From an uncultured Holophaga sp. (GTDB lineage: Bacteria > Acidobacteriota > Holophagae > Holophagales > Holophagaceae), in assembly GCF_963677305.1 (NCBI RefSeq), contig NZ_OY781925.1, positions 1 to 64,000 of the forward strand: a DNA stretch of 64,000 nt, in the 5' to 3' direction. How positions within the stretch are numbered: the first letter of the stretch is position 1; each line of letters opens with the position of its first letter. Under the pieces are notes generated by a model. That model searched no databases, had not been told where the DNA came from, and saw only the letters and a program-made list of their open reading frames with translations. A program made the position numbers and the translations under genes. Of this stretch, positions 34,675 through 43,694 are shown in pieces.

Positions 34675-35772
34675 CTATGGCTTCGAGGTTCCAGCTTCAG
34701 CGCCCTTCACGGCGAAGGCCAGGTTGGCCTCCACCCTGGCCCTTTCGGAGACCGGGAGGGCTGAGCCTTCCAGGAGCGCACGACAGGCCTGTGCGCACTC
34801 CCGGAGACGCCCGGTCCAGTAGCAGGCCACGGCGTACTCATCCAGATTCCTCCAGAGACTGAAGGAGGGGTCGACAAAGAGGCTGTCCTGGGTGGGGGAG
34901 AGCTCCAGTGCCTGCCGGGCGAAGAGGTAGGCCAGGTGGTGCTCGCCACCCTCGCGGCAGTATCGCGCCAGCTGCCCCAGGGTCTCGGGGCGGGAGGGCC
35001 GGACCTGGTAGGCCAGGAGAAAAGCCCCCTGCACCTCGGCACGGGGGTGGCCCAGGGCCTCCTTCAGCAAGGCAACCTGGTAGAGGGAATACCAGACCTC
35101 CTCCTCCCAGCCCCCCAGGGCTGCCCGCTGCCGGTAGACCTCCAGGCTGCGCTCCGACTGCCCGGCATCGCGCAGGCTCTGGGCCAGATAGAAGGTGTTG
35201 CGGGGGTTCCCGGGTTCCCTCTGCAGGGCCTCCTCCAGAAGGGCGGCATCCTTTGCGTATTTCCCAGGGTCTCGGCTCCTGGCCCCCTCCCGCCGGTCCA
35301 GGATGGAAGGCCCCTCAAGGATCTCCATGCAATGGGGCACCCCGCAGGCCAGGTATTCGTGGATCGCCCCTTCGAAGCGCCAGGGGAGCCTTGTGGAGGC
35401 GAGGAAGGCGCGGGGGTAGTCCACCCCGGCGTCGTGGTGGACTACCATGTAGGCATCGCCCCCCAGATCGGGCCAGTGGAAGCCTTCCGGCACCTGGAGC
35501 ACGTCATCGGCATCCATGAAGAGGAGGTAATCCGCCCGCTTGCCCGCAAGGGCCACCGCCTCGCTGCGGTTGTGGCCGAAGTCCACCCAGGGGCGCTCGA
35601 AGAGCTCCCCCGGAAGCCCAGCCAGGGCCTCCCGCACCAGGGCCTGGGTGCTGTCGGTGGAGCCCGTGTCCACAATCACCCAGGCGTCGATCCAAGGGCG
35701 AACCGAAGCCAAGCAGCGCCGGATGACCGGCGCCTCGTTCTTGACGATCATGGTGAGGCAGAGAGTAGGCAA
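34675..35772 (-). CDS. Family 2 glycosyltransferase with TPR-like C-terminus
   Basis: A 365-residue glycosyltransferase. The GT-A domain opens with LCLTMIVKNEAPVIRRCLAS, has VIVDTGSTDST and the metal-binding DADD motif (LLFMDADDVLQ). The second half is a tetratricopeptide-like helical array (YLAQSLRDAGQSERSLEVYRQRA and similar). Proteins of this layout transfer sugars onto protein or lipid acceptors on the cytoplasmic side. It starts with TTG 35772, directly following the collagen-like gene 32 bases upstream. A role in glycosylating that surface protein is a reasonable guess. Confidence 0.85.
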   Translation of the reverse strand: MPTLCLTMIVKNEAPVIRRCLASVRPWIDAWVIVDTGSTDSTQALVREALAGLPGELFERPWVDFGHNRSEAVALAGKRADYLLFMDADDVLQVPEGFHWPDLGGDAYMVVHHDAGVDYPRAFLASTRLPWRFEGAIHEYLACGVPHCMEILEGPSILDRREGARSRDPGKYAKDAALLEEALQREPGNPRNTFYLAQSLRDAGQSERSLEVYRQRAALGGWEEEVWYSLYQVALLKEALGHPRAEVQGAFLLAYQVRPSRPETLGQLARYCREGGEHHLAYLFARQALELSPTQDSLFVDPSFSLWRNLDEYAVACYWTGRLRECAQACRALLEGSALPVSERARVEANLAFAVKGAEAGTSKP

Positions 35773-35804
35773 GGTCTTACGGCGCGATGGTTCCTGTCCA
35801 GGGA

Positions 35805-37391
35805 TCAGTATGCGACCACGGAGACAAAGGAGGTTGGGGCAATGGCGTACGTCGCCGGATAGCCGCCATTATCAGTATAGAAGGTGAGGCTGTCCCCCGC
35901 GGTCAGGGGGCCGGTATAACTGGCCGTGGCATCCAGGACCGCGTTGGTATTATCGGTCGGACTGGGATAGGCCGAGAGCAGGCGGACGCCGTTCTTGTAG
36001 ATCCGAGCATAGGGCCAATCGCCTGATGGAGTCAGGAAATCAGCATGGAAGGTGATGGTGAAGATGCCGGAGGTGGTCACCTGGAAGGCATTGCCACTCA
36101 GAGAGCCGCTTGAGCAGCTACCGCTGGAGGAGGACAGAGTCACCTGGACTGGTGCATCACCGGATCCGCCCGACACTGCGAGCATGAGGTAGTTGCTGTA
36201 GGGCGTCGTGCCCGCAGCACCGGTCGGCCCGGTAGCCCCAGTTGGCCCGGTAGGGCCCTGGGGCCCGGTGGCCCCTGTTGCGCCGGTCGGCCCGGTAGGG
36301 CCCTGGGGGCCGGCGGCTCCCGTTGCGCCGGTCGGCCCAGTCGGCCCCTCGGGGCCGGTAGCTCCGGCCACGCCGGTGGCCCCCGTCGCCCCCGCCTGGG
36401 CCAGGAGGGCCCAAACTGTCCCATCGCTGCCAGGAGTGACATTGAAATTCCCGGTCAGGGATATGTAGCTGGAGCCACCATAGGCCACCGCATCACCGAT
36501 GGCATAGACCGTTGTGCTGGACCAGGTCCCCTGGAAGCTGACTGGCGCCCCCTGGGGACCCGTGGGCCCGGTGGGTCCCGTTGCCCCTGTGGCGCCCTGG
36601 GCTCCGGTGAGGCCCTGGATACCCTGCAACCCCTGGGGCCCCACGGCACCCTGGGGGCCCGTCGCCCCAGTGGGTCCCGTTGCCCCCGTGGCGCCGGTGG
36701 CGCCCTGGGGTCCGGTCTGACCCTGGATACCCTGAAGCCCCTGGGACCCCGTGGCCCCCTGGGGGCCCGTCGCCCCGGTGGGTCCCGTTGCGCCCTGGGG
36801 GCCGGTGGGCCCTGTCGGGCCAGTGGGTCCCACAGGCCCCTCGACGCCCGCCACGGTGGAAGGCACCCAGCTGCTGCCGTCAAAGACCAGGGACTGGCCC
36901 GTCGTGGGGGCCGAACTTGTCAGGTCCAGGGGGTAATTCTGGAGCTTGGTGACGGACATGGCCGACTGGGTGCCCTCCACATCCCCGGCGAAGCTGCCGC
37001 TGACTTCATAGGCTGAGCGGGCCTGGAGAGTCGGCACTAGATCGGCGTCCGGAGAGAGGGCGGTCCCGGAGACCACCACATGGAGCTTCAGTCCGGGCTG
37101 GGCGAGCACAGTCGTGGGAATGGCCGTCATCCCAGAGCTGCCCAGCACCAGGCTGTACAGGCCACTGTTCACGGAGACCTCGACCGTGCCGGAGTTCCAC
37201 AGTTCATTCCCGGAGCTGTCCAGGATCGAGAAGACGAAGTCGCGGACGCCGGTCACCGGCAGGGTGCCCTCCAGGAGGCGGCCCTGGTAGGCGATCTGGG
37301 GGCTGGGGTAGGCCGGGGCCGCCTGGAGGACCAGGGCGGGGACCTGCGCGGCCAGGGCGAGGGTCAGGGTGCTCAGGGTTCTGCGGGACAT
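35805..37391 (-). CDS. Collagen-like surface protein with C-terminal jelly-roll domain
   Basis: A secreted protein of about 528 residues. It has a signal peptide ([20 protein letters not shown]), an N-terminal globular head ([18 protein letters not shown] onwards), 33 Gly-X-Y triplets mostly GPT/GAT/GPQ, an inserted chitin-binding-like module ([22 protein letters not shown]), 21 more triplets, then a terminal C1q/TNF-like domain ([11 protein letters not shown]). Collagen-like bacterial proteins trimerise into rods; the C-terminal domain probably nucleates the trimer. ATG 37391 is used; GTG 37403 is possible. It is preceded by a lipoprotein gene on the same strand, likely one operon. Confidence 0.85.
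   Translation of the reverse strand: MSRRTLSTLTLALAAQVPALVLQAAPAYPSPQIAYQGRLLEGTLPVTGVRDFVFSILDSSGNELWNSGTVEVSVNSGLYSLVLGSSGMTAIPTTVLAQPGLKLHVVVSGTALSPDADLVPTLQARSAYEVSGSFAGDVEGTQSAMSVTKLQNYPLDLTSSAPTTGQSLVFDGSSWVPSTVAGVEGPVGPTGPTGPTGPQGATGPTGATGPQGATGSQGLQGIQGQTGPQGATGATGATGPTGATGPQGAVGPQGLQGIQGLTGAQGATGATGPTGPTGPQGAPVSFQGTWSSTTVYAIGDAVAYGGSSYISLTGNFNVTPGSDGTVWALLAQAGATGATGVAGATGPEGPTGPTGATGAAGPQGPTGPTGATGATGPQGPTGPTGATGPTGAAGTTPYSNYLMLAVSGGSGDAPVQVTLSSSSGSCSSGSLSGNAFQVTTSGIFTITFHADFLTPSGDWPYARIYKNGVRLLSAYPSPTDNTNAVLDATASYTGPLTAGDSLTFYTDNGGYPATYAIAPTSFVSVVAY
36213..36850 (-). repeat. Short tandem Gly-X-Y coding repeats of the collagen-like gene
   Basis: Two blocks of degenerate nine-base coding repeats (roughly 36545-36850 and 36213-36405) encoding Gly-X-Y triplets. 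In the first block a 36-residue unit (about 108 bases) carrying GLQGIQG is duplicated. Such DNA is prone to slippage, so repeat number may vary between strains. Confidence 0.7.
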
Positions 37392-37411
37392 GGGCGTGGT
37401 CACTCCGGAGG

Positions 37412-38011
37412 TCAGGGAAGGGCAGGATCAGGAACGGGCAGGAAACCATGACGGAGTTCCAGGGAGCCGGCACTGTCCTGGGCTACTGAGGAGGCCCCGA
37501 CGGGCTCCAGGACCAGCATCCGGTTCTCCAGGCTGCCTCCGGTCTGGAGGGCTCCAGCAGCCTGCTCCCGCCCTGCGGGCAGGCTGGAGGCTGGGAGGGC
37601 GGAGGAGACCTCCAAGGTCAGGGCCGAGGAACGGGTCAGGGTCCCCGAGGTGCCCGTGACCCCCAGGGCTCCCAGCTCCACCGGGGCCACGGCACCGTCC
37701 ACCACCACCGTCAGCCGCCCAGTGGAGGCACCGGCGGCAATGCTTCCGGAGGCGGTCACCCCCCCAGGGAGCCCGGGGACGCTCAGGGTGATCTCCCCGG
37801 CAAAGCTGCCAAAGCGGGTCGTGCTGACGGTCAGGTAGCCGCTCCCCCCCGCAGGCACGGACAGGGTGCTGGGGGAGGCCGAAAGGGTGAAGCCCGCCTC
37901 CCGGGAGAGCCTGCTCTCCCCAACGCGATGGGACCCCGAACAACCCAGGGCCATCCAGGCCGGGAGGCCCAGCAGCAGCAACGGATACATTCTGGCGAAT
38001 GGGAAACCCAT
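37412..38011 (-). CDS. Lipoprotein upstream of the collagen-like gene
   Basis: A 199-residue predicted lipoprotein with leader and lipobox (LPAWMALGC), so it would be anchored at Cys24. After the anchor the sequence [30 protein letters not shown] and [17 protein letters not shown] resembles Ig-like COG1470-type beta-sandwich domains that occur in extracellular proteins. Start ATG 38011 has GGAGGGG seven bases upstream. It is probably co-transcribed with the collagen-like gene and might anchor or assist it. Confidence 0.7.
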   Translation of the reverse strand: MGFPFARMYPLLLLGLPAWMALGCSGSHRVGESRLSREAGFTLSASPSTLSVPAGGSGYLTVSTTRFGSFAGEITLSVPGLPGGVTASGSIAAGASTGRLTVVVDGAVAPVELGALGVTGTSGTLTRSSALTLEVSSALPASSLPAGREQAAGALQTGGSLENRMLVLEPVGASSVAQDSAGSLELRHGFLPVPDPALP

Positions 38012-38112
38012 TTCGACGCCCCTCCAACTCCATACAGCGATGAGGGAGCCAGCGTAACACGATGCACTATGGGGACGAACAGGGAAAAACCGCCGCCAAA
38101 CCAGGAAAAATT

Positions 38113-39207
38113 TCAGTCCAGCGGGTCGATTTCCCTCACCAGCTGCCCACAGGCACCGGCTATTTCCTGCCCTCGGCTGCGGCGGATCATGACGGGGATA
38201 CCCTGTGCCACCAGGACCTTGCAGAAGCGGTCCAAGGTGGCCTCGTCAGGGGTGCGGAAGCCCGCTCCCTCATGTTCATTGAAGGGGATGAGGTTCACCT
38301 TGGCGGGGAAGGCCGCCGCGTACGCGGCCAGGCGCTCTGCATCGGCGGGGCTGTCCGTCTCCCCCTTGAGGAGGACGTATTCCAGGGTGATGCGCTCCCC
38401 CTTGGCCAGGGGGAAGGCCTTGAGGGCTTCGGCCAGCGCCGCCAGGTTCCAGGCGCGGTTGACAGGCATGATGCGGTCGCGGTGGGCGTCGGTGGTGGCG
38501 TTGAGGGAGACCGCCAGGCGCGGACGCGGGTCGAAGACGCCCAGACGGCGGATCCCGGACACCAGACCCGAGGTGCTGAGGGTGATGCGCCTGGGGGGGA
38601 TGGCCAGGCCCGCAGGATCCGTGAGCAGAGCGAAGGCCTCCATCACATGGGGCAGATTGTGCAAGGGCTCGCCCATGCCCATGAAAACCAGATTCACGGG
38701 CCGGTTCTCCCCGGGCCTGGGGAGGGGGTGAGCGTGGTGGTTCAGCATGGTGACCACCTGCCCGACGATCTCGCCAGGGCTGAGGTTCCGCCGGATGCCC
38801 ATCTGGCCCGTGGCACAGAAGGCACAGCCCATGGCGCAGCCCACCTGGCTGGAAAGGCAGAGGGTGGTGCGGTCCGGGTAGGGCATGTGGACCCCCTCCA
38901 CCTGCAGGCCATCTCTCAAGCGGAAGGCGTGCTTGGTGGTGCCATCAGAGGCGGAGCGGGACTCCAGGATCTCCGGCCAGACCAGGTCCACCTCGCCCGC
39001 CAGCCGCGCACGAAGCGCCTTGGAGAGGGTGGTGAACTGATCCCAGGCGGTCCAGCGATGCAGATAGAGTCCCTCGAAGACCTGGGCCGCCCGGAAGGGC
39101 TTCTCCCCCAGGCGGCCCATGAGCACCTTCAGGGCGCTGAGCCCCAGTCCTGCGGCGTTGGGGCGCGGCTCCTCCGGAGCCTCGGGGGCGGCCTGCTCCC
39201 AGTTCAT
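38113..39207 (-). CDS. rlmN: Dual-specificity RNA methyltransferase RlmN
   Basis: A 364-residue radical SAM RNA methyltransferase. The SAM cluster cysteines are Cys124, Cys128 and Cys131 (QVGCAMGCAFCATGQMG), with VFMGMGEPLHN, the RITLSTSG segment and a terminal GACGQL where the second catalytic cysteine lies. It methylates C2 of A2503 in 23S rRNA and A37 in some tRNAs. The start overlaps the stop of the preceding channel gene as ATGA, so translation is linked. Length is normal. Confidence 0.96.
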   Translation of the reverse strand: MNWEQAAPEAPEEPRPNAAGLGLSALKVLMGRLGEKPFRAAQVFEGLYLHRWTAWDQFTTLSKALRARLAGEVDLVWPEILESRSASDGTTKHAFRLRDGLQVEGVHMPYPDRTTLCLSSQVGCAMGCAFCATGQMGIRRNLSPGEIVGQVVTMLNHHAHPLPRPGENRPVNLVFMGMGEPLHNLPHVMEAFALLTDPAGLAIPPRRITLSTSGLVSGIRRLGVFDPRPRLAVSLNATTDAHRDRIMPVNRAWNLAALAEALKAFPLAKGERITLEYVLLKGETDSPADAERLAAYAAAFPAKVNLIPFNEHEGAGFRTPDEATLDRFCKVLVAQGIPVMIRRSRGQEIAGACGQLVREIDPLD

Positions 39208-40244
39208 GCGCGCCGCCGGGGATGCACGGTCACCCCCCTGGCCAGGGTGACAAAGGACTCCAGGGCATCGTGGGGGCCCAGCACCAGGAGCACATCCCCC
39301 TCCTGGAAGACCTCGGCGCCCTTGGGGTTGAAGCGGAGCCCATCCCCGGCGCGGTTGATGCCGACCACCAGGGCCCCTGTGGTGTCCCGGATGCGGGTGT
39401 CCCGAAGGGTCTGTCCGGCCAGGGGCGAGGAGGGGGAGACCAGGACGTGCTCCAGGGCAAGCTCGACTCCTTCGCTGCCGTCCTTGAAGACATCCACGAA
39501 GTTGATCATGTCGGGTGTGATGAAGAGGTTGGCCATGCGCCGCCCGCCGATTTCGTAAGGGCTGACGATGTGGTCCGCACCGGCGGCCCGCAGCTTGTTC
39601 TCGGTGCCCAGTTTGGCCGCCCGTGCCACAACTTCCACATCCGGAGCCATCTGCTTGGCCGTGAGGGTCACCAGCACGTTGTCGGCGTCGGAGGCCAGGG
39701 CCGTGATGAGGCCCCGGGCTCGGCTCAGACCGGCCCGGATGAGGATCAGCTCATCCATGGCGTTGCCCACCAGGAAGATCTCCCCCTCGAAGCGGGGGTT
39801 GCGGGTCTTGGAGGCATCCTGCTCGATGACCACAAAGGGGATGTCCGCCTGCTTCAGCTCCCAGGCGGCCTGGAAGCCCATCTTGCCGAAACCGCAGAGG
39901 ATGATGTGGTCCTTGAGTTCAGCGAGTTTTCTCTCCATGCGACGCTCCCGGAGGTAACCCTGGATGTCCCCCTCCACGAAGAGGGCTGTCATGTTGGAGA
40001 CCGCATAGGTGGCGGTGCCCAGGCCCATGACCAGGTAGATGATGGTGAAGAGCTTGGTCAGGGTGTTCACATCCCCCATCTCGCGGAAGCCCACGGTGAA
40101 GAGGGTGGTGATCGCCATATAGAAGCTGTCGACGGTGTTCAGGTGGGCCAGGAAGTGGTAGCCCACGCCGCCCGCCAGCACCACCGCCAGAAGAAGCAGC
40201 AGCGTGTGGCGAAGCCGGGCGAGGGGTGGGGACTCCCGGACCAT
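39204..40244 (-). CDS. TrkA-domain potassium channel protein
   Basis: A 346-residue protein. Two membrane helices flank a pore loop (residues about 44-54, ITTLFTVGFRE). It is followed by an RCK/TrkA-N domain (HIILCGFGKMGFQAAWELKQADIPFVVIEQD) and a TrkA-C-like domain at the end. The filter is TVGFRE rather than TVGYGD. It would form a K+ channel gated by a cytoplasmic ligand. The ATG at 40244 overlaps the fmt stop codon by one base, so fmt, this gene and rlmN are coupled. Confidence 0.88.
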   Translation of the reverse strand: MVRESPPLARLRHTLLLLLAVVLAGGVGYHFLAHLNTVDSFYMAITTLFTVGFREMGDVNTLTKLFTIIYLVMGLGTATYAVSNMTALFVEGDIQGYLRERRMERKLAELKDHIILCGFGKMGFQAAWELKQADIPFVVIEQDASKTRNPRFEGEIFLVGNAMDELILIRAGLSRARGLITALASDADNVLVTLTAKQMAPDVEVVARAAKLGTENKLRAAGADHIVSPYEIGGRRMANLFITPDMINFVDVFKDGSEGVELALEHVLVSPSSPLAGQTLRDTRIRDTTGALVVGINRAGDGLRFNPKGAEVFQEGDVLLVLGPHDALESFVTLARGVTVHPRRRA

Positions 40245-41188
40245 CAGAGGTCCGTGGCGAAGGACAGCCGGCCGGAGCTCCCCAGGGGCTGGAGGGCCTG
40301 GAGGGCGGGCTGCACGGGCTTGCCCGGCCGCTGGAGGCTGGTCAGCTCCAAGGCCTGGCCATCCCCAGCGCTGAGGCGGGCCCCAGTCCGATCCCAGACC
40401 AGGGTTCCGGCGGGTTCGCCGGAGGGGCTGAGGTCTCCCACGGAGCAGACCTTGAGGCGCAGCTCCCCCTGCACCAGCTCGACACCGGGCCAGGGTTGGA
40501 GGGCCCGCACCTGACGGTGGAGCTCAAGGGCACCCCGGGCGAAGTCCAGGGCCGACATGCTGCGGTCCAGCTTGGAAGCCACTGTGACCAGCCCGGGATC
40601 CTGGACCACCCCCTGGGCCCTGCCCTCGATCAGGATCGGGAGCTTCTCCTCGAGAAGGCCGGCGGCATCCCCCGCCAGGGCGGCCAACAGGGTCTCGGCC
40701 GTGTCCGCGAGGCCGATGGGACGGCGGCTCACCGCCAGGACGGGACCGGAGTCCAACCCCGGCTCGATGCGCATGAGGCTCACGCCGGTCTCGATATCAC
40801 CCGCCAGGATGGCGTGGTTCACCGGGGCGGCTCCCCGCCAGCGGGGCAGCAGAGAGAAGTGGAGGTTCCACACACCCAGGCGGCAGCTGTCCAGCATCCA
40901 GGGGGGGAGGATGTGTCCGTAGGCCACCACGATGGCCAGGTCGATGCCCAGCCCCTCCCAGAGGGCCCGGGTCTCCGGGGCCCTCCAGGACTCCGGCTGG
41001 TACACCGGAAGCCCCAGCTCCAGCGCCTTCGCCTTGACGGGTGGCGCCTCCAGCCTGCGACCGCGCCCCTGGGGGCGGTCCGGATTGGCGAAGACCGCCT
41101 GGACAGACTGGAGCCCGGCAAGCCCGATCAGGACCGGGACCGCCACCCCAGGCGTCCCCAGATAGGCGATGCGAACCATCTCAGCCAT
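40244..41188 (-). CDS. fmt: Methionyl-tRNA formyltransferase
   Basis: A 314-residue Fmt. It shows RIAYLGTPGVAVPVL, the basic loop NPDRPQGRGRRL, LAIVVAYGHILP, NLHFSLLPRWRGAAPVNHAI (formyl-folate site) and GVSLMRIEPGLDSGPVL. It formylates initiator Met-tRNA. Start ATG 41188 overlaps the def gene by eight bases; ATG 41176 is an alternative. It lies in the usual def-fmt order. Confidence 0.95.
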   Translation of the reverse strand: MAEMVRIAYLGTPGVAVPVLIGLAGLQSVQAVFANPDRPQGRGRRLEAPPVKAKALELGLPVYQPESWRAPETRALWEGLGIDLAIVVAYGHILPPWMLDSCRLGVWNLHFSLLPRWRGAAPVNHAILAGDIETGVSLMRIEPGLDSGPVLAVSRRPIGLADTAETLLAALAGDAAGLLEEKLPILIEGRAQGVVQDPGLVTVASKLDRSMSALDFARGALELHRQVRALQPWPGVELVQGELRLKVCSVGDLSPSGEPAGTLVWDRTGARLSAGDGQALELTSLQRPGKPVQPALQALQPLGSSGRLSFATDL

Positions 41189-41684
41189 TCCGGAGCTTCT
41201 GGTACTTCCGCTGGATCATGCCCTTCTTGACGGGTCCGTAGTAGTCCACGAAGAGCCTGCCCCGGAGGTGGTCGATCTCATGGCAGAAGGCGCGGGCCAG
41301 GAGGTCCTCGCCCACCAGCTCCTCCCAGCTGCCATCCGGCTTCCGGTTCTTGATCCAGACCTTCTGGGGACGCTCCATGACTTCGGAGATGCCAGGCACG
41401 GAAAGACAACCCTCCTTGCCGGACTGGGTGCCCTCAGCGCGGAGGATCTCGGGATTGATGAGCACCAGCTGCTGGGTGCGGTCCTCACCGGCGGAGATGT
41501 CAATCACCACCAGATTGATGTTGATCCCCACTTGCGGGGCGGCGAGACCCACGCCCTCCTCCGCGTAGGTGGTCTCGAACATGTCCTCCACGAGCTGCTG
41601 GAGCTCGGGCGTCCACTCGCCTACATCCTCGCTGTTCTTCTTGAGTCGGGGGTCCCCCCAGGTGATCACAGGTCGTACAGTCAT
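41181..41684 (-). CDS. def: Peptide deformylase
   Basis: A 167-residue deformylase with all three motifs: GVGLAAPQVGI, EGCLSVPG and HEIDHLRG. The Cys and two His residues bind the metal, and the Glu of HEIDH is catalytic. It removes the formyl group from nascent proteins. It is first in a def-fmt-channel-rlmN gene string and is divergent from the PpiD-like gene 74 bases away. Confidence 0.96.
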   Translation of the reverse strand: MTVRPVITWGDPRLKKNSEDVGEWTPELQQLVEDMFETTYAEEGVGLAAPQVGININLVVIDISAGEDRTQQLVLINPEILRAEGTQSGKEGCLSVPGISEVMERPQKVWIKNRKPDGSWEELVGEDLLARAFCHEIDHLRGRLFVDYYGPVKKGMIQRKYQKLRNG

Positions 41685-41758
41685 GCGGTCCTCGGATACT
41701 CAGTTTAGGCCATCGGGAGAACCTTTGATAACCTAGGTAGTTCGCACCTGGAGATTCC

Positions 41759-43678
41759 ATGCTTCGCAACTTCCGGCAGGTTTTCAAAGGGAACCAGATG
41801 CCCATGACCGTCGTCATGGTCGTGGTGCTTTTGGGCATGGTGGCCTATCTGGCCCCGGGCCGCGGAGATAGCGAATCGCAGGACGCGGTCATGGCGCGGG
41901 TCTACGGCCGGGAGATCCTTCGCCGGGATGTGGAGCAGAAGGTGTCCGACACCATCCGGCGCCTGGGCAAACAGGCCAACCTCGAGGCCATGGGGGCCTA
42001 CCTGCAGAGCCAGGCTCTCGACTACCTGGTGGGGCAGAAACTCGCCGAGGAGCTGGCTGAGGAGCACGGCATCGTCGTGACCGATGCCGAGGTGGCCTCC
42101 ACGCTGGAGGCCCGGCTGCGGATGTACCCTGTTTTCCTCCAGAACGGCCAGCTCCGGAGCACCGCCGAGATCAACGCCATCCTCAAGGAGAGCGGCACCA
42201 GTCTCAACATCTGGGAAAAAGAGGTCCGCCTTGAAGCAGAGGTGAACAAGCTCAAGGCCCAGGCAGCGGCCGCCGTCCCCGTGGATGAAGCCTGGCTGCA
42301 GCAGGAGAACCGCCTCCGCAACGAGCAGGTCAGCTTCGAGACCGTCACAACCGTCCCTGACCCGGCTGGCGTGGCCGATCCCGGCGATGCCAAGCTCCAG
42401 GCCTTCCTCAGCACCTCCGGCTCCCGCTTCCAGGTGGGACCCCGCCGGATCCTGCAGTATGTCTCCGTTCAGGCCGCCGACTTCGGCAGCAGCCTGGAGC
42501 CCGATGAGGCATCCCTCAAAAGCGCCTACGACTCCCACCAGACCGACTACCTCGAGCTCAAGACCAGCCACATCCTCTTCACCGCCCGCAGCGACTCCGA
42601 GTTCCTGGAGGCAACCCGCAAGGCTGAGGAGCTGCGCGCCAAGCTCATCGCTGGCCAGGACTTCAACAAGACGGCCCTGGAGCTCAGCCAGGACCCCAGT
42701 GCCAAGAGCAACCGGGGTGAGCTGGGTTGGATGGCTGCCGCCCGCCTTGACAAGGGCTATGTGGACGGAACGAAGGGACTCAAGGAGGGGGAGATCAGCC
42801 ACCCCGTCCGCTCTGCTTTCGGCATCCACCTCATCCGCCTCGAGGGACGCAAGGTCAAGCCCTTCGAGGAGGTCAAGCCCGAGCTGAAGACGCGGCTGGC
42901 CCAGGAGCGCTTCGTCACCCGCGCCAAGGACCGCCTGGAGCAGATCCGGAAGGCGGCGGGCAAGAAGGGTGACCTCAGTGCCCCCGCCCAGAACCAGCAG
43001 CTCAAGGCTCAGCTCTCCAGGCCCCTGGCCAATGAGCCCGGCGCTCAGATCGATGGCCTGGGCAGCGTGGATTCCCTGATGGACAGCGCCTTCGCCCTCA
43101 AGGTAGGAGAGGTCTCCAAGGTCATGCCCCTGGGTGACCGCTTCGTGGTCTTCCGCGTCAAGGAGGAGCAGCCCAGCGCCGTCCCACCCCTCGCAGACAT
43201 CCGGGCGCGAGTCCTGGCGGCCTACCGGCTGGAGGAGGTCCGCAAGCAGCTCATGGCCGCCAGCCGGGACAAGCTCCAGAAGGGTGGCCTGACCGCCCTG
43301 GGTACGCCCACCCCCCAAAAGGACATCAAGCTGGCCTCCCTGGGCGAGCTCATCCAGCAGCCAGCCATCCGCAAGGCGCTGCTCGACACGGCTGTGGGCC
43401 AGACGACGCCCCTCCTCTGGACGCCCGATGGCCACCTGTGGGCAGCCCGGATCATCTCCAGGACCCCTGCCCCCGCCTTGACCTTCGGGACCCGCCAGTC
43501 CCTGGTCGAGGCCATCCAGAGCCGCGAGTCCATCAAGGTTCTCCAGGCCGAGCTCCAGGCCCTGGAGCTCAAGGGGCGCACCCGTCCCGGACTCAGCTCC
43601 CTCTGGGGCCGCTTCGGCGGCATCTGGCTCAACCAGGCAGCTCTCGCCCGCACCCGGACCGCCACCAGCGCCGAATAG
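41759..43678 (+). CDS. SurA/PpiD-type peptidyl-prolyl isomerase chaperone
   Basis: A 639-residue protein with an N-terminal membrane anchor (MPMTVVMVVVLLGMVAYL) and an N-terminal SurA/PpiD-like chaperone region. A parvulin-type PPIase domain (LKTSHILFTARSDSEF to FGIHLIRLEGRK) and C-terminal helices follow. By analogy with PpiD it would be tethered in the inner membrane with its body in the periplasm, assisting folding of exported proteins. A second parvulin-like segment is degenerate. The ATG at 41759 follows GGAG six bases upstream. Confidence 0.88.
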   Translation: MLRNFRQVFKGNQMPMTVVMVVVLLGMVAYLAPGRGDSESQDAVMARVYGREILRRDVEQKVSDTIRRLGKQANLEAMGAYLQSQALDYLVGQKLAEELAEEHGIVVTDAEVASTLEARLRMYPVFLQNGQLRSTAEINAILKESGTSLNIWEKEVRLEAEVNKLKAQAAAAVPVDEAWLQQENRLRNEQVSFETVTTVPDPAGVADPGDAKLQAFLSTSGSRFQVGPRRILQYVSVQAADFGSSLEPDEASLKSAYDSHQTDYLELKTSHILFTARSDSEFLEATRKAEELRAKLIAGQDFNKTALELSQDPSAKSNRGELGWMAAARLDKGYVDGTKGLKEGEISHPVRSAFGIHLIRLEGRKVKPFEEVKPELKTRLAQERFVTRAKDRLEQIRKAAGKKGDLSAPAQNQQLKAQLSRPLANEPGAQIDGLGSVDSLMDSAFALKVGEVSKVMPLGDRFVVFRVKEEQPSAVPPLADIRARVLAAYRLEEVRKQLMAASRDKLQKGGLTALGTPTPQKDIKLASLGELIQQPAIRKALLDTAVGQTTPLLWTPDGHLWAARIISRTPAPALTFGTRQSLVEAIQSRESIKVLQAELQALELKGRTRPGLSSLWGRFGGIWLNQAALARTRTATSAE

Positions 43679-43694
43679 CCCCCAGGAGGCGCGC

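Noticed and set aside
36213..36850. Repeated DNA resembling a CRISPR or minisatellite array
   Set aside because: The repeats are nine-base degenerate units in frame with Gly-X-Y collagen codons and have no spacer structure.
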